Positions 1 to 6,118 of a DNA stretch of 12,836 nucleotides are shown here, one piece after another. Source of the stretch: JBHPHI01 sp042569595 (GTDB taxonomy: Bacteria; Patescibacteriota; Microgenomatia; UBA1400; 2-01-FULL-45-11); assembly GCA_042569595.1 (NCBI GenBank), contig JBHPHI010000024.1:1-12836 (forward strand). The letters are read 5' to 3'. Position 1 is the first letter of the stretch, and every line of letters begins with the position of its first letter. The notes beneath the pieces are model-generated. The model was not told the origin of the DNA, ran no database searches, and saw nothing but the letters and a program-made list of their open reading frames with translations. A program made the translations under genes and the position numbers.

Positions 1-2
1 AA

Positions 3-791
3 AAAGCCTTGCATATTAGCTATATTCATACCCCACCAAGATTCCTATATGGGTACGAGACTAGTATTGAGTGGCAAAAACATTGGCTAGTAAGACAATA
101 TGCCAAGATAGTGAACCATTATCTTCGAATGTACGATTTTGAATCTGCACAAAAGCCAGATCTTTTAGTAGCGAACAGTGAGAATGTAAGAAAAAGAATA
201 AAAAAGTTTTATAGAAGAGACGCTAAAGTAATTTATCCACCAGTTGATTTGCCACATATTCGTTTGGCAAGAAGGGGAGAATATTATTTAGTGATATCCA
301 GAATTGTTGGAGGGAAAGGCTTGAGTTTGGCTGTGGAAGCGGCTAATGAAATGAAAGTGCCTTTAAAGGTGGTTGGGGTCTCTGCTGGGTGGGGAAAAGA
401 AGAAGAGAGGTTAAAGGATATGGCTGGAAAGACAGTGCAGTTTTTGGGTCATGTGGATGATGATGAATTGGCTGGATTGTATGCTGGCGCAAAGGCATTT
501 TTGGTGTTAGCCTCTGATGAGGATTTTGGCATAACCCCTGTTGAAGCAATGGGAGCAGGGACTCCGGTAATTGCATATGCTGGAGGAGGATATAAAGAGA
601 CAGTAGTAGAAGGAAAAACCGGAGTATTTTTTGATGAACTAAACTCTGGATCTTTGGTAAAAGCCATGAGAAAGCTAGACTCCTTGGAAATTTCTGAGGA
701 TGAATGCAGAAAGCGGGCAGAAAAATTTTCAATGGAAACCTTCAAGAGTTCGATGGAGAAGCTAGTAGAAAAAAATCTTAATAAGAAGTAA
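3..791 (+). CDS. GT4-family glycosyltransferase, 5'-truncated
   Basis: The frame is open to the left edge, so the true start lies outside the window; the TTG at 9 is only the first in-frame start-like codon. About 262 residues are visible, while GT4 enzymes usually have 350-400. The fragment starts at the HTPPRF motif typical of WbaZ/mannosyltransferase-like GT4 proteins, near residue 100 in full-length members. The C-terminal GT-B Rossmann domain follows, with an EX7E nucleotide-sugar motif (EDFGITPVE, bases 519-545) and the GTPVIAY segment that usually follows it. No transmembrane segment is visible, as expected for a soluble or membrane-associated enzyme using an NDP-sugar donor. Likely role is envelope polysaccharide or glycolipid assembly; donor and acceptor cannot be read from sequence. 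It is followed after 9 bp by an unknown gene and then mutM, probably co-transcribed. Family assignment is secure, substrate unknown. Confidence 0.9.
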   Translation, partial: KALHISYIHTPPRFLYGYETSIEWQKHWLVRQYAKIVNHYLRMYDFESAQKPDLLVANSENVRKRIKKFYRRDAKVIYPPVDLPHIRLARRGEYYLVISRIVGGKGLSLAVEAANEMKVPLKVVGVSAGWGKEEERLKDMAGKTVQFLGHVDDDELAGLYAGAKAFLVLASDEDFGITPVEAMGAGTPVIAYAGGGYKETVVEGKTGVFFDELNSGSLVKAMRKLDSLEISEDECRKRAEKFSMETFKSSMEKLVEKNLNKK

Positions 792-800
792 CTTTTGTAT

Positions 801-1535
801 ATGGGAATATTTAGTTCAGCAAAAAAATCAAAAACAGACCTACTTGATCCAAAGAGTAAATCTTATTATGGTTATGGCTTGAAACTTAAAAAAATAAGTG
901 TTGAATCAATTACTTCAAAAAAGAATCCATATTTTTCAGAAAAGTCTGCAATGCTTAGAGAATTGTCTGGCGCAGAGCCTGTTGAGGTTGTTTTAATTCT
1001 TTCAAATACAAACAAAAATAAAGGAAGACTTACGACAAAACAAGTAAAAGAGATTTTGTTTGATTTGGGATTTAATGTTGATGTGGCGGTAGGGGGATCT
1101 CATCATTCTGATATTTCTGCAGTGTTAAACATTAATGGATTTTTGATTCCTGGGTGGAAATTCTTGAGTCGTTTAGTTACTATTCCTTTTCCAAAATTAG
1201 AAAAACTTTTTATGACAAGGATGGCTCCTGGAAAAGAAAGACTGCATACTCGAGTGTTTGAAGGAAGTGATGGGTCGTGGATGATTACAAGTCATACTGA
1301 ATGGAATTGGATGACAGTAAATTTATACAAGGTTTTTAACTCTCATTTTACAAAAGGCGCTGGAGATTACAAAACAGGATCAATGATGATGATGGAGTTG
1401 TTTGATAGGTTTTTACATTCATATAGGGAAAATAAACCTTTTTCTGTTGATGAGATAGAAAAGGTTACAAGGTGGGCCTATTACCAGTCAGTAGCTGATG
1501 GGTTGAAAGAAAAACTTCATCTGGCTTTGGTGTAA
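801..1535 (+). CDS. Protein of unknown function (244 aa)
   Basis: I do not recognise this protein. It is 244 residues from the ATG at 801; an in-frame TTG at 795 would add two residues. Neither start has a clear Shine-Dalgarno sequence, which fits translation coupled to the glycosyltransferase gene ending 9 bp upstream. The N-terminal ~55 residues are Lys/Ser-rich and polar. The middle (about 60-150) looks alpha/beta: a hydrophobic strand (EVVLILSN), a helix (TTKQVKEILFDLGF), then a GGSHHSD motif. The C-terminal half is aromatic and rich in Trp and Met (WMITSHTEWNWM, a run of four Met) and ends in amphipathic helices. No signal peptide or transmembrane helix is evident. mutM begins 2 bp after its stop. 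The HH/D cluster could bind metal, but that is speculation. It is a real gene, judging by length, codon use and tight packing. Confidence 0.8.
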   Translation: MGIFSSAKKSKTDLLDPKSKSYYGYGLKLKKISVESITSKKNPYFSEKSAMLRELSGAEPVEVVLILSNTNKNKGRLTTKQVKEILFDLGFNVDVAVGGSHHSDISAVLNINGFLIPGWKFLSRLVTIPFPKLEKLFMTRMAPGKERLHTRVFEGSDGSWMITSHTEWNWMTVNLYKVFNSHFTKGAGDYKTGSMMMMELFDRFLHSYRENKPFSVDEIEKVTRWAYYQSVADGLKEKLHLALV

Positions 1536-1537
1536 TC

Positions 1538-2398
1538 GTGCCTGAGTTGCCTGAGGTTCAAACTATAGCAACTCAACTAAACAAGGTTTTGAGGGGGAGT
1601 GTATTTTCAAGTGTGTCTATTTTAAGAGATAAAAGTGCTCAGAGCGACTTGTCGTTTTTGGTGGGAAAAAAAGTGGGTCGGGTTTCGAGGCTAGCAAAGC
1701 AAATAATGTTTGAGTTTAAGAAAGAGGAGGGTGTTTTACTAATTCACCTTAAGATGACTGGTCAATTAATTTATCAATCTAAAAAAAATACAGAGCGAGT
1801 GGTGGGTGGTCACCCCACAAAAGATTGGGTGGAGAAATTACCTAGTAGCCATACGAGGATTGTTGCAGAATTTTCTGACGGATCCTCATTGTATTTTAAT
1901 GATCAGAGAGTGTTTGGGTGGTGGAAGATTGTTTTAAAAAATGAGTTGAAAAAAATTATAGACAAACTACCCCCTGACGTAGTGGACTCTAAGTTTGACA
2001 CGGGCTATTTATCAGGTGTTTTTTCAAAATCAGGTAGGGCTATAAAACTAGTGATACTTGATCAGCAAAAAATGGGAGGTATGGGAAATATATATGCTAA
2101 TGATGCTTTGTGGATGGCAAGAATAGACCCGAGAAAACCTGCGAACAAACTGAAAAAAATAGAGATAAGCAAACTTCGTAAGGAAATGGTGAAGGTGTTG
2201 GGCGAAGGGATTGAGTTGGGAGGAGCTAGTATAAGTGACTATGTTCATGTTTCTGGGGTAGGCGGAGGATATCAGGATGTGATGAGAGTGTATGAGAAGG
2301 CGGGAGAAGTGTGTGGTAGGAGTGGGTGTGGTGGGGTGATTGAGAAAGTAAGGCTTGGTGGGAGGGGAACTTACTTTTGTCCTGTTTGTCAGGCTTAG
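1538..2398 (+). CDS. mutM: Formamidopyrimidine-DNA glycosylase (Fpg/MutM)
   Basis: Bifunctional base-excision repair enzyme that removes 8-oxoguanine and formamidopyrimidines and cuts the abasic site by beta/delta elimination. The GTG start is fixed by the invariant N-terminus MPELPEV: Pro2 is the Schiff-base nucleophile and Glu3 the catalytic acid. Other visible residues are Lys72 in HLKMTGQL (the conserved beta-hairpin Lys), Arg124 in DQRVFGWW, and Asn184 in GMGNIYAND of the helix-two-turn-helix region. The C-terminal zinc finger is complete, with Cys259, Cys264, Cys281 and Cys284 and the DNA-contacting Arg276. The length of 286 residues is slightly above the usual ~270. The start lies 2 bp after the preceding stop with no Shine-Dalgarno sequence, so translation is probably coupled. 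The TAG stop overlaps the stop of the convergent phosphatidyltransferase gene by 4 bp. All catalytic residues are present and the enzyme should be active. Confidence 0.97.
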   Translation: MPELPEVQTIATQLNKVLRGSVFSSVSILRDKSAQSDLSFLVGKKVGRVSRLAKQIMFEFKKEEGVLLIHLKMTGQLIYQSKKNTERVVGGHPTKDWVEKLPSSHTRIVAEFSDGSSLYFNDQRVFGWWKIVLKNELKKIIDKLPPDVVDSKFDTGYLSGVFSKSGRAIKLVILDQQKMGGMGNIYANDALWMARIDPRKPANKLKKIEISKLRKEMVKVLGEGIELGGASISDYVHVSGVGGGYQDVMRVYEKAGEVCGRSGCGGVIEKVRLGGRGTYFCPVCQA

Positions 2399-3075
2399 TC
2401 TTCAGGAAATCTAGGTCGGTCCATCGTCCAGAGCTTTATGAGGGTTCTTATAACTGTGTAACCTAGAATAGGTACACCTATAGCTGCAAATATTGGCAAA
2501 CTCACCAAAAGAGAGTCTTTTCCAAAAATTAGAATACTTAAATAAAGAAAGACAATAGAAATCTGACCTTCAAGTGGGCTAAATAGTTTTAGAAAAGTCA
2601 GGGTGAATTTTCTTAAGGTGGTGGTGGCCAAAAATGAGTGAACAAAAAACCCTGAAGAAAGAATGATTAGGAAGATGATTAGATATTCATTTAGGCGTCC
2701 GTTGATCAGTTTGAAGCTTGTAAAGATCGACCCGTTTAGAAGGAAGTCTCCAAAATGATCGGCGTAGTAGCCCCACCTGACAAGACCTGTCTTCCTGTGC
2801 CTTCCAACTGCTCCATCTAAACCATCTGTAACTATGTGTCCTACTACCCCAATTATTGCAAGCCAAACCCAGTAAATATTGTATTTACTTAAGTAACCCC
2901 CAATAAGAACCACAATGGCCCAGAGAAACGTAAAGGCAGTGAGGTGGTGAGTATGAATCCAGCCCGGGATGTGGGGAACTGTTTCTTTTACAATTTGATG
3001 ATTAACGTCGCTTAAAATAGAGTCAATTTTGTTTTCATTTCCATCGTATGCGGATGAATGCCTCTTTTTTCTCAT
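2395..3075 (-). CDS. CDP-alcohol phosphatidyltransferase family membrane protein
   Basis: Integral membrane enzyme of 226 residues. The family transfers a substituted phosphate from a CDP-linked donor to an alcohol acceptor, as in phosphatidylglycerol-phosphate or phosphatidylinositol-phosphate synthesis. The signature D-x2-D-G-x2-A-R-x8-G-x3-D-x3-D is present with all four metal-binding aspartates (D84, D87, D106, D110). The usual Ala before Arg is Gly (GAVGR), and nine rather than eight residues precede the conserved Gly. About five hydrophobic segments follow a polar 30-40 residue N-terminus (around 43-62, 66-83, 130-150, 173-187 and 193-215). The phrase HIPGWIHTHHLT before the first helix is family-like. 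The actual donor and acceptor cannot be deduced; phospholipid head-group synthesis is likely. The gene stands alone on the minus strand with its own promoter, divergent from recF and convergent with mutM. Confidence 0.85.
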   Translation of the reverse strand: MRKKRHSSAYDGNENKIDSILSDVNHQIVKETVPHIPGWIHTHHLTAFTFLWAIVVLIGGYLSKYNIYWVWLAIIGVVGHIVTDGLDGAVGRHRKTGLVRWGYYADHFGDFLLNGSIFTSFKLINGRLNEYLIIFLIILSSGFFVHSFLATTTLRKFTLTFLKLFSPLEGQISIVFLYLSILIFGKDSLLVSLPIFAAIGVPILGYTVIRTLIKLWTMDRPRFPED

Positions 3076-3081
3076 GTGCTA

Positions 3082-3111
3082 ATAATAAATGCTGGAATCT
3101 ATATTTTACAA
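3082..3111 (-). promoter_or_regulatory. Predicted leaderless promoter of the phosphatidyltransferase gene
   Basis: On the minus strand a -35-like TTGTAA (3111-3106) is followed by an 18-bp spacer and a -10 TATTAT (3087-3082). Only six bases (TAGCAC) separate the -10 from the ATG at 3075, so initiation about 7 bases after the -10 would start the mRNA at or beside the start codon. No Shine-Dalgarno sequence is present. Read by eye, not tested. Confidence 0.5.
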
Positions 3112-3117
3112 GTTTTG

Positions 3118-3147
3118 TTTAGTGAATTTTGATGTTGTGCGTATAAT
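3118..3147 (+). promoter_or_regulatory. Predicted recF operon promoter with consensus -10
   Basis: A perfect TATAAT lies at 3142-3147, eight bases before the recF ATG. A weak -35 candidate TTTAGT (3118-3123) sits 18 bp upstream of it. Transcription from here would begin at or just before the ATG, giving a leaderless or nearly leaderless message. There is no Shine-Dalgarno sequence. The promoter is back to back with that of the divergent phosphatidyltransferase inside an 80-bp gap. Confidence 0.6.
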
Positions 3148-3155
3148 TACTGGGC

Positions 3156-4199
3156 ATGAGGGTAGAAAAAATATTTTTGCAAAAGTTCAGAAGCTATAAA
3201 AACAATCTGTTTGAGTTTGAGGATGGCGTGGTGGTGTTGGTGGGTCCAAATGCCTGTGGGAAAACGAATGTTTTGGAGGCAGTGTACCTACTTGCTACAG
3301 GAGAGAGTTTTAGGGCATCTAAAATAGATGAGATGGTGATGTGGGATGAAGAGGTGGGTCATGTGGGGGGGAAAGTTTCTAAAAATGGAGATGAAAGTGA
3401 GCTTCAAATTGCTTTAACTCGAGGAATTGTAAATGGAGAGAAAACACAGAAGAGAAAGTATGTGGTGAATGGTGTTTCAAGGAGGAAAGGAACTTTTGTA
3501 GGAAATTTGGTGGTGGTAACATTCTTACCTTCTGACTTGCAACTTATAAGTGGTAGCCCATCAAGAAGAAGAAAATATCTTGATGTGGTTTTATCTCAGG
3601 TTAATAAGGAATATAGAAGGAGTTTATTGAGTTATGAAAAGGCTTTAAGAAGAAGAAATAAGATGTTGGATTTGATACGCGACGGTGAAGTGCAAAAAAG
3701 CGCTTTGTTGTATTGGGATCATCTTTTGATTAAAGAAGGAAATGTTTTAACAAAGAAAAGACAAGAGTTTGCTGCGTATATAAATGATGATCCAACAGAG
3801 CTTAGAGTGGTTTATGATTTTTCTTCAATTTCTGAAAAAAGACTAAAACAGTATGAAAAAGAAGAGGTGTTAGCAGGATACACTTTGGTTGGTCCCCATA
3901 AGGACGATTTTTATATTGAAAGTACAGAGGGAGAAAGAAGCAGAGACCTATCGACATATGGATCAAGAGGAGAGCAAAGAATGGGAGTGTTGTGGTTGAA
4001 ATCAAGAGAGATGGAATATATTAATAAAATAGTTGGGGAGAGACCAGTGTTGTTGTTGGATGATATTTTTTCAGAACTTGATGATGAGCACGAAAAAGAA
4101 GTTTGGAATCTTTTAAAAAACCAACAAACCCTAATTACAACAACAGACTTTGATGATAAAAAGTATAGTGATGTGCAAAAAATTGAACTGGGAGAATAA
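3156..4199 (+). CDS. recF: DNA replication and repair protein RecF
   Basis: SMC/ABC-type ATPase of the RecFOR pathway, which helps load RecA at single-strand gaps. Landmarks in order: the N-terminal beta-strand MRVEKIFLQKFRSY; Walker A GPNACGKTN at 30-38; the RecF-typical SGSPSRRRKYLD in the lid/arm region; GPHKDDF at about 247; the ABC signature around residues 270-274 (SRGEQ, first Ser270); and Walker B VLLLDD at 298-303 followed by a D-loop-like SELD. At 347 residues it is near the family norm of about 360. The ATG at 3156 is supported by the conserved N-terminus and the adjacent promoter. It heads a three-gene operon with nnrD (5-bp gap) and a PIG-L deacetylase. The usual dnaA/dnaN neighbours are absent from the window. 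All ATPase motifs are intact. Confidence 0.96.
   Translation: MRVEKIFLQKFRSYKNNLFEFEDGVVVLVGPNACGKTNVLEAVYLLATGESFRASKIDEMVMWDEEVGHVGGKVSKNGDESELQIALTRGIVNGEKTQKRKYVVNGVSRRKGTFVGNLVVVTFLPSDLQLISGSPSRRRKYLDVVLSQVNKEYRRSLLSYEKALRRRNKMLDLIRDGEVQKSALLYWDHLLIKEGNVLTKKRQEFAAYINDDPTELRVVYDFSSISEKRLKQYEKEEVLAGYTLVGPHKDDFYIESTEGERSRDLSTYGSRGEQRMGVLWLKSREMEYINKIVGERPVLLLDDIFSELDDEHEKEVWNLLKNQQTLITTTDFDDKKYSDVQKIELGE
4191..4194 (+). promoter_or_regulatory. Shine-Dalgarno sequence deciding the nnrD GTG start
   Basis: GGAG within the last codons of recF lies 10 bases before the GTG at 4205. It supports that start over the in-frame ATGs at 4223 and 4235. Unlike the operon-heading genes here, this internal gene does have a ribosome-binding sequence. 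Confidence 0.5.
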
Positions 4200-4204
4200 A
4201 AATA

Positions 4205-5044
4205 GTGAATGCAAATAAGTTTATGAGTGAAGATATGAAGGGATTGTATAAGCCCTCAGACACATCTCATAAGGGGGAAAATGGAAGGTTGCTAGTGATT
4301 GGTGGGAGCAAGTTATTTCACGCTAGTGTTTTTTGGTCTGCTGATGTAGCCAGCAAGGTGGTTGATTTGGTTCATTTTTCATCTCCTGCTGAAGAAAACA
4401 ATGAGCTTGTGAGAGTGAAGCTTAAGGAGAAGTTTTGGAATGGAATAGTTGTTCCTTTTTCTAAGGTGGAGGAGTATGTGGAGGAAGATGATTGTGTTTT
4501 AATTGGTCCCGGAATGCCCAGAAACGATGGGCTGATGGCGGGGGAGCCTCCTACTGGGAAGATTGTTAATAATTTGCTAAAAAAATATTCGAAAAAGAAA
4601 TGGGTAGTTGATGGTGGGGCTCTTCAGGAGGTTGATGAGAGTTTGTTGAATGGAAACATGATAATAACTCCTCACAAAAGGGAGTGGGAGATGTTGGTGG
4701 GTGATGGTGAAAATGTAAATGATTTAATGGAGTCGGTGGTTAGTTTTTCGAAAAACCATAAAAATGTAGGAGTGGTGCTGAAGGGTAAAGAAGATATTGT
4801 TTGCGCGGGTGAAGAGTGTGTTGTGGTGGAGGGTGGGGTGGTTGGAATGACAAAAGGGGGAACGGGGGATGTTTTGGCGGGACTGATAGCTGCATTGTAT
4901 TGTAAAAATGATAAGTTTTTGGCGGCAAAAGTGGGAAGCTATGTAAACAAGAAAGCGGGCGAGAATCTTTCTGAGGATGTAGGAAATTATTTTAATGCAA
5001 GTGGGTTGGTTGAAAGTGTTGCTCAGGTGATTTCCAAAATATGA
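4205..5044 (+). CDS. nnrD: ADP/ATP-dependent NAD(P)H-hydrate dehydratase
   Basis: Ribokinase-fold metabolite-repair enzyme (CARKD/YjeF C-terminal family). It uses ADP or ATP to dehydrate the S-form of NAD(P)HX back to NAD(P)H. Visible family motifs: HKGENGRLLVIGGS near the N-terminus, LIGPGM, VVDGGAL, ITPHKREWEML, VVLKGK, and KGGTGDVLAG at 217-226 with the catalytic Asp222. The 279 residues correspond to the dehydratase domain alone. The YjeF_N epimerase domain (NnrE), often fused N-terminally in bacteria, is absent and not elsewhere in the window, so R-NAD(P)HX would need a separate epimerase or spontaneous epimerisation. GTG at 4205 is chosen because of the upstream GGAG. The gene follows recF by 5 bp and its TGA overlaps the start of the PIG-L gene in an ATGA junction, indicating translational coupling. 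Function is confident. Confidence 0.93.
   Translation: MNANKFMSEDMKGLYKPSDTSHKGENGRLLVIGGSKLFHASVFWSADVASKVVDLVHFSSPAEENNELVRVKLKEKFWNGIVVPFSKVEEYVEEDDCVLIGPGMPRNDGLMAGEPPTGKIVNNLLKKYSKKKWVVDGGALQEVDESLLNGNMIITPHKREWEMLVGDGENVNDLMESVVSFSKNHKNVGVVLKGKEDIVCAGEECVVVEGGVVGMTKGGTGDVLAGLIAALYCKNDKFLAAKVGSYVNKKAGENLSEDVGNYFNASGLVESVAQVISKI
5025..5030 (+). promoter_or_regulatory. Shine-Dalgarno-like sequence of the PIG-L gene
   Basis: AGGTGA matches part of the anti-16S consensus and ends 10 bases before the ATG at 5041. The spacing is slightly long, but together with the ATGA stop/start overlap it supports coupled translation after nnrD. Confidence 0.4.
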
Positions 5045-5754
5045 AGTGGTTGTTTATATATGCTCATCCAGATGATGAGAGTGTTGCGGCTGGAGGAACA
5101 ATTCTAAAGTTGGTTGATCTAGGACATGAAATAAAGATAGTGCTAGCGACTGCAGGTGAAGCGGGGAAGGTGAATGAAAATGCGAAAGAAGAATTGAGTA
5201 GAGCAGGATCAGTTAGGGAGCTGAGAATAAAGGAAGCGAAAAAAGCTGCAAAAATCTTGGGAGTGGAGGATATAGAAGTTTTGGAGTTTGTGGATGGGCA
5301 AATAAATAATGAAGTGGTTTGGGGGGAACTAACTCTTTCAATGATTGATGAAATTGAAAAATACAAACCTAATGTTGTTGTAACCTTTGATCATTCGGGG
5401 TGGTATTTTCATTTAGATCATGTGGGAGTGTCCTTATCTGTTATGAGAGCTGTGCAAAGGTGTATGTGTGTAGTTGATGTTTTGTTATTTAACCCCTTTC
5501 ATCCTCCAGGAATAAAATCGAAATGGAGTTATGATTATCCAGATGAAATTAGAGCAGATTTTCAGGTTGATATAGAGAGTGTTTTGGAAGCAAAAATTCA
5601 AGCTTTGGAAGCTCATGCCTCACAAGGCATTAGCCTGGTGGAGAAACTAAAAAAAGGTAAGATGAGCACGGAGTATTTTCAGTTGGTTCACGCAACAAAA
5701 AACGGCAAGAAGATGATGAAAAAATTGAATTTTTTTGAAACTATTTCTTCTTAG
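5041..5754 (+). CDS. PIG-L family (LmbE-like) deacetylase
   Basis: Zinc-dependent N-deacetylase of the PIG-L/LmbE superfamily, whose members act on N-acetylglucosaminyl compounds such as GlcNAc-PI, GlcNAc-inositol (MshB), diacetylchitobiose or bacillithiol precursors. Evidence is the AHPDDE motif at 8-13 (zinc ligands His9 and Asp12, general base Asp11) and the second zinc-binding motif HLDH at 124-127. An N-terminal strand (WLFIYAHPDD) and an ETAxGE-like phrase (ATAGEAGK) are typical. The 237-residue length fits the family, and no signal peptide or membrane helix is visible. The substrate is unknown; envelope sugar modification is plausible given the glycosyltransferases nearby. The start overlaps the nnrD stop by 4 bp, and the gene end overlaps the convergent DUF5654-like gene by 14 bp. 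Family certain, reaction on a specific substrate unknown. Confidence 0.92.
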   Translation: MKWLFIYAHPDDESVAAGGTILKLVDLGHEIKIVLATAGEAGKVNENAKEELSRAGSVRELRIKEAKKAAKILGVEDIEVLEFVDGQINNEVVWGELTLSMIDEIEKYKPNVVVTFDHSGWYFHLDHVGVSLSVMRAVQRCMCVVDVLLFNPFHPPGIKSKWSYDYPDEIRADFQVDIESVLEAKIQALEAHASQGISLVEKLKKGKMSTEYFQLVHATKNGKKMMKKLNFFETISS

Positions 5755-6025
5755 GATTTTCTTCTAAAGTAGATTGAATTTTGGTTAGTTGTAACGTGAC
5801 CGCAACTGCAAGTCCGGTTACTATCATTGCGTATAAAAATAAGGAAATAAGGCCTGATCCTTGAGGTAGGAAAGGTTTTATTTTTGTGCTTACGAACTCC
5901 TTAATTACTTCATTCCAAGCAAGGGCTGCCACAAGACCAAACCCTGAGGTGGCAAGTGAAAGCATTTGAGTAATTATTGCTAACGGGATCTCTTTTGCAT
6001 CTTTTGGTGTTTTTATTTTTGCCAT
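5741..6025 (-). CDS. DUF5654-like two-helix membrane protein
   Basis: Small protein of 94 residues. A Lys-rich N-terminus (MAKIKTPKDAKEIP) precedes a hydrophobic helix at about 15-36 containing the phrase LVAALAWNEVIK. A short amphipathic loop (KIKPFLPQGSG) and a second helix at about 58-81 (LFLYAMIVTGLAVAVTL) follow, then a polar tail ending in KKK. The AALAWNxxI and YAxxVT pattern fits the DUF5654 family of uncharacterised archaeal and bacterial proteins, recognised from memory. Function is unknown. The ATG has a good Shine-Dalgarno sequence (AGGAG, 6031-6035 on the minus strand). The gene is divergent from the Fic gene and its 3' end overlaps the PIG-L gene by 14 bp. Positively charged ends suggest both termini are cytoplasmic. 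Confidence 0.8.
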   Translation of the reverse strand: MAKIKTPKDAKEIPLAIITQMLSLATSGFGLVAALAWNEVIKEFVSTKIKPFLPQGSGLISLFLYAMIVTGLAVAVTLQLTKIQSTLEENPKKK

Positions 6026-6030
6026 TTGTT

Positions 6031-6056
6031 CTCCTAGTATATTTTGAAGTATTTTA
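6031..6056 (-). promoter_or_regulatory. Promoter and Shine-Dalgarno region of the DUF5654-like gene
   Basis: On the minus strand AGGAG (6035-6031) lies five bases before the ATG at 6025. A TAAAAT -10 candidate (6056-6051), with TTATCA about 17 bp upstream of it, would give an mRNA leader that includes this Shine-Dalgarno sequence. A closer TATACT (6041-6036) would start transcription downstream of the AGGAG and is therefore less likely to be the active -10. Confidence 0.35.
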
Positions 6057-6074
6057 ACATGGTAATATCCGCTT

Positions 6075-6080
6075 GATAAT
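6075..6080 (+). promoter_or_regulatory. Candidate -10 box of the Fic gene
   Basis: GATAAT is the best -10-like hexamer in the divergent gap. TTAACA (6054-6059) resembles a -35 but is only 15 bp away. Initiation near 6087 would give a leader of about 30 bases before the ATG at 6119, containing AAAGGG (6109-6114) as a weak ribosome-binding site. Confidence 0.3.
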
Positions 6081-6118
6081 TACGGCATAAGGTGCAAGAA
6101 TTTATCCGAAAGGGATAC

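Noticed and set aside
343..745. Two long minus-strand frames opposite the first glycosyltransferase
   Set aside because: They lie opposite the conserved EX7E region and encode low-complexity Leu/Gln/His/Pro or Ser-rich products with no plausible start signals.
2302..2367. G-run cluster resembling a G-quadruplex near the end of mutM (and another at 4831-4868 in nnrD)
   Set aside because: The runs fall in Gly, Val and Trp codons of a generally G-rich coding strand and the spacing is irregular with long loops; codon skew explains them.
6036..6041. TATACT as a leaderless-type -10 for the DUF5654-like gene
   Set aside because: Transcription from it would start downstream of the strong AGGAG ribosome-binding site, wasting it; the upstream TAAAAT explains the site better.
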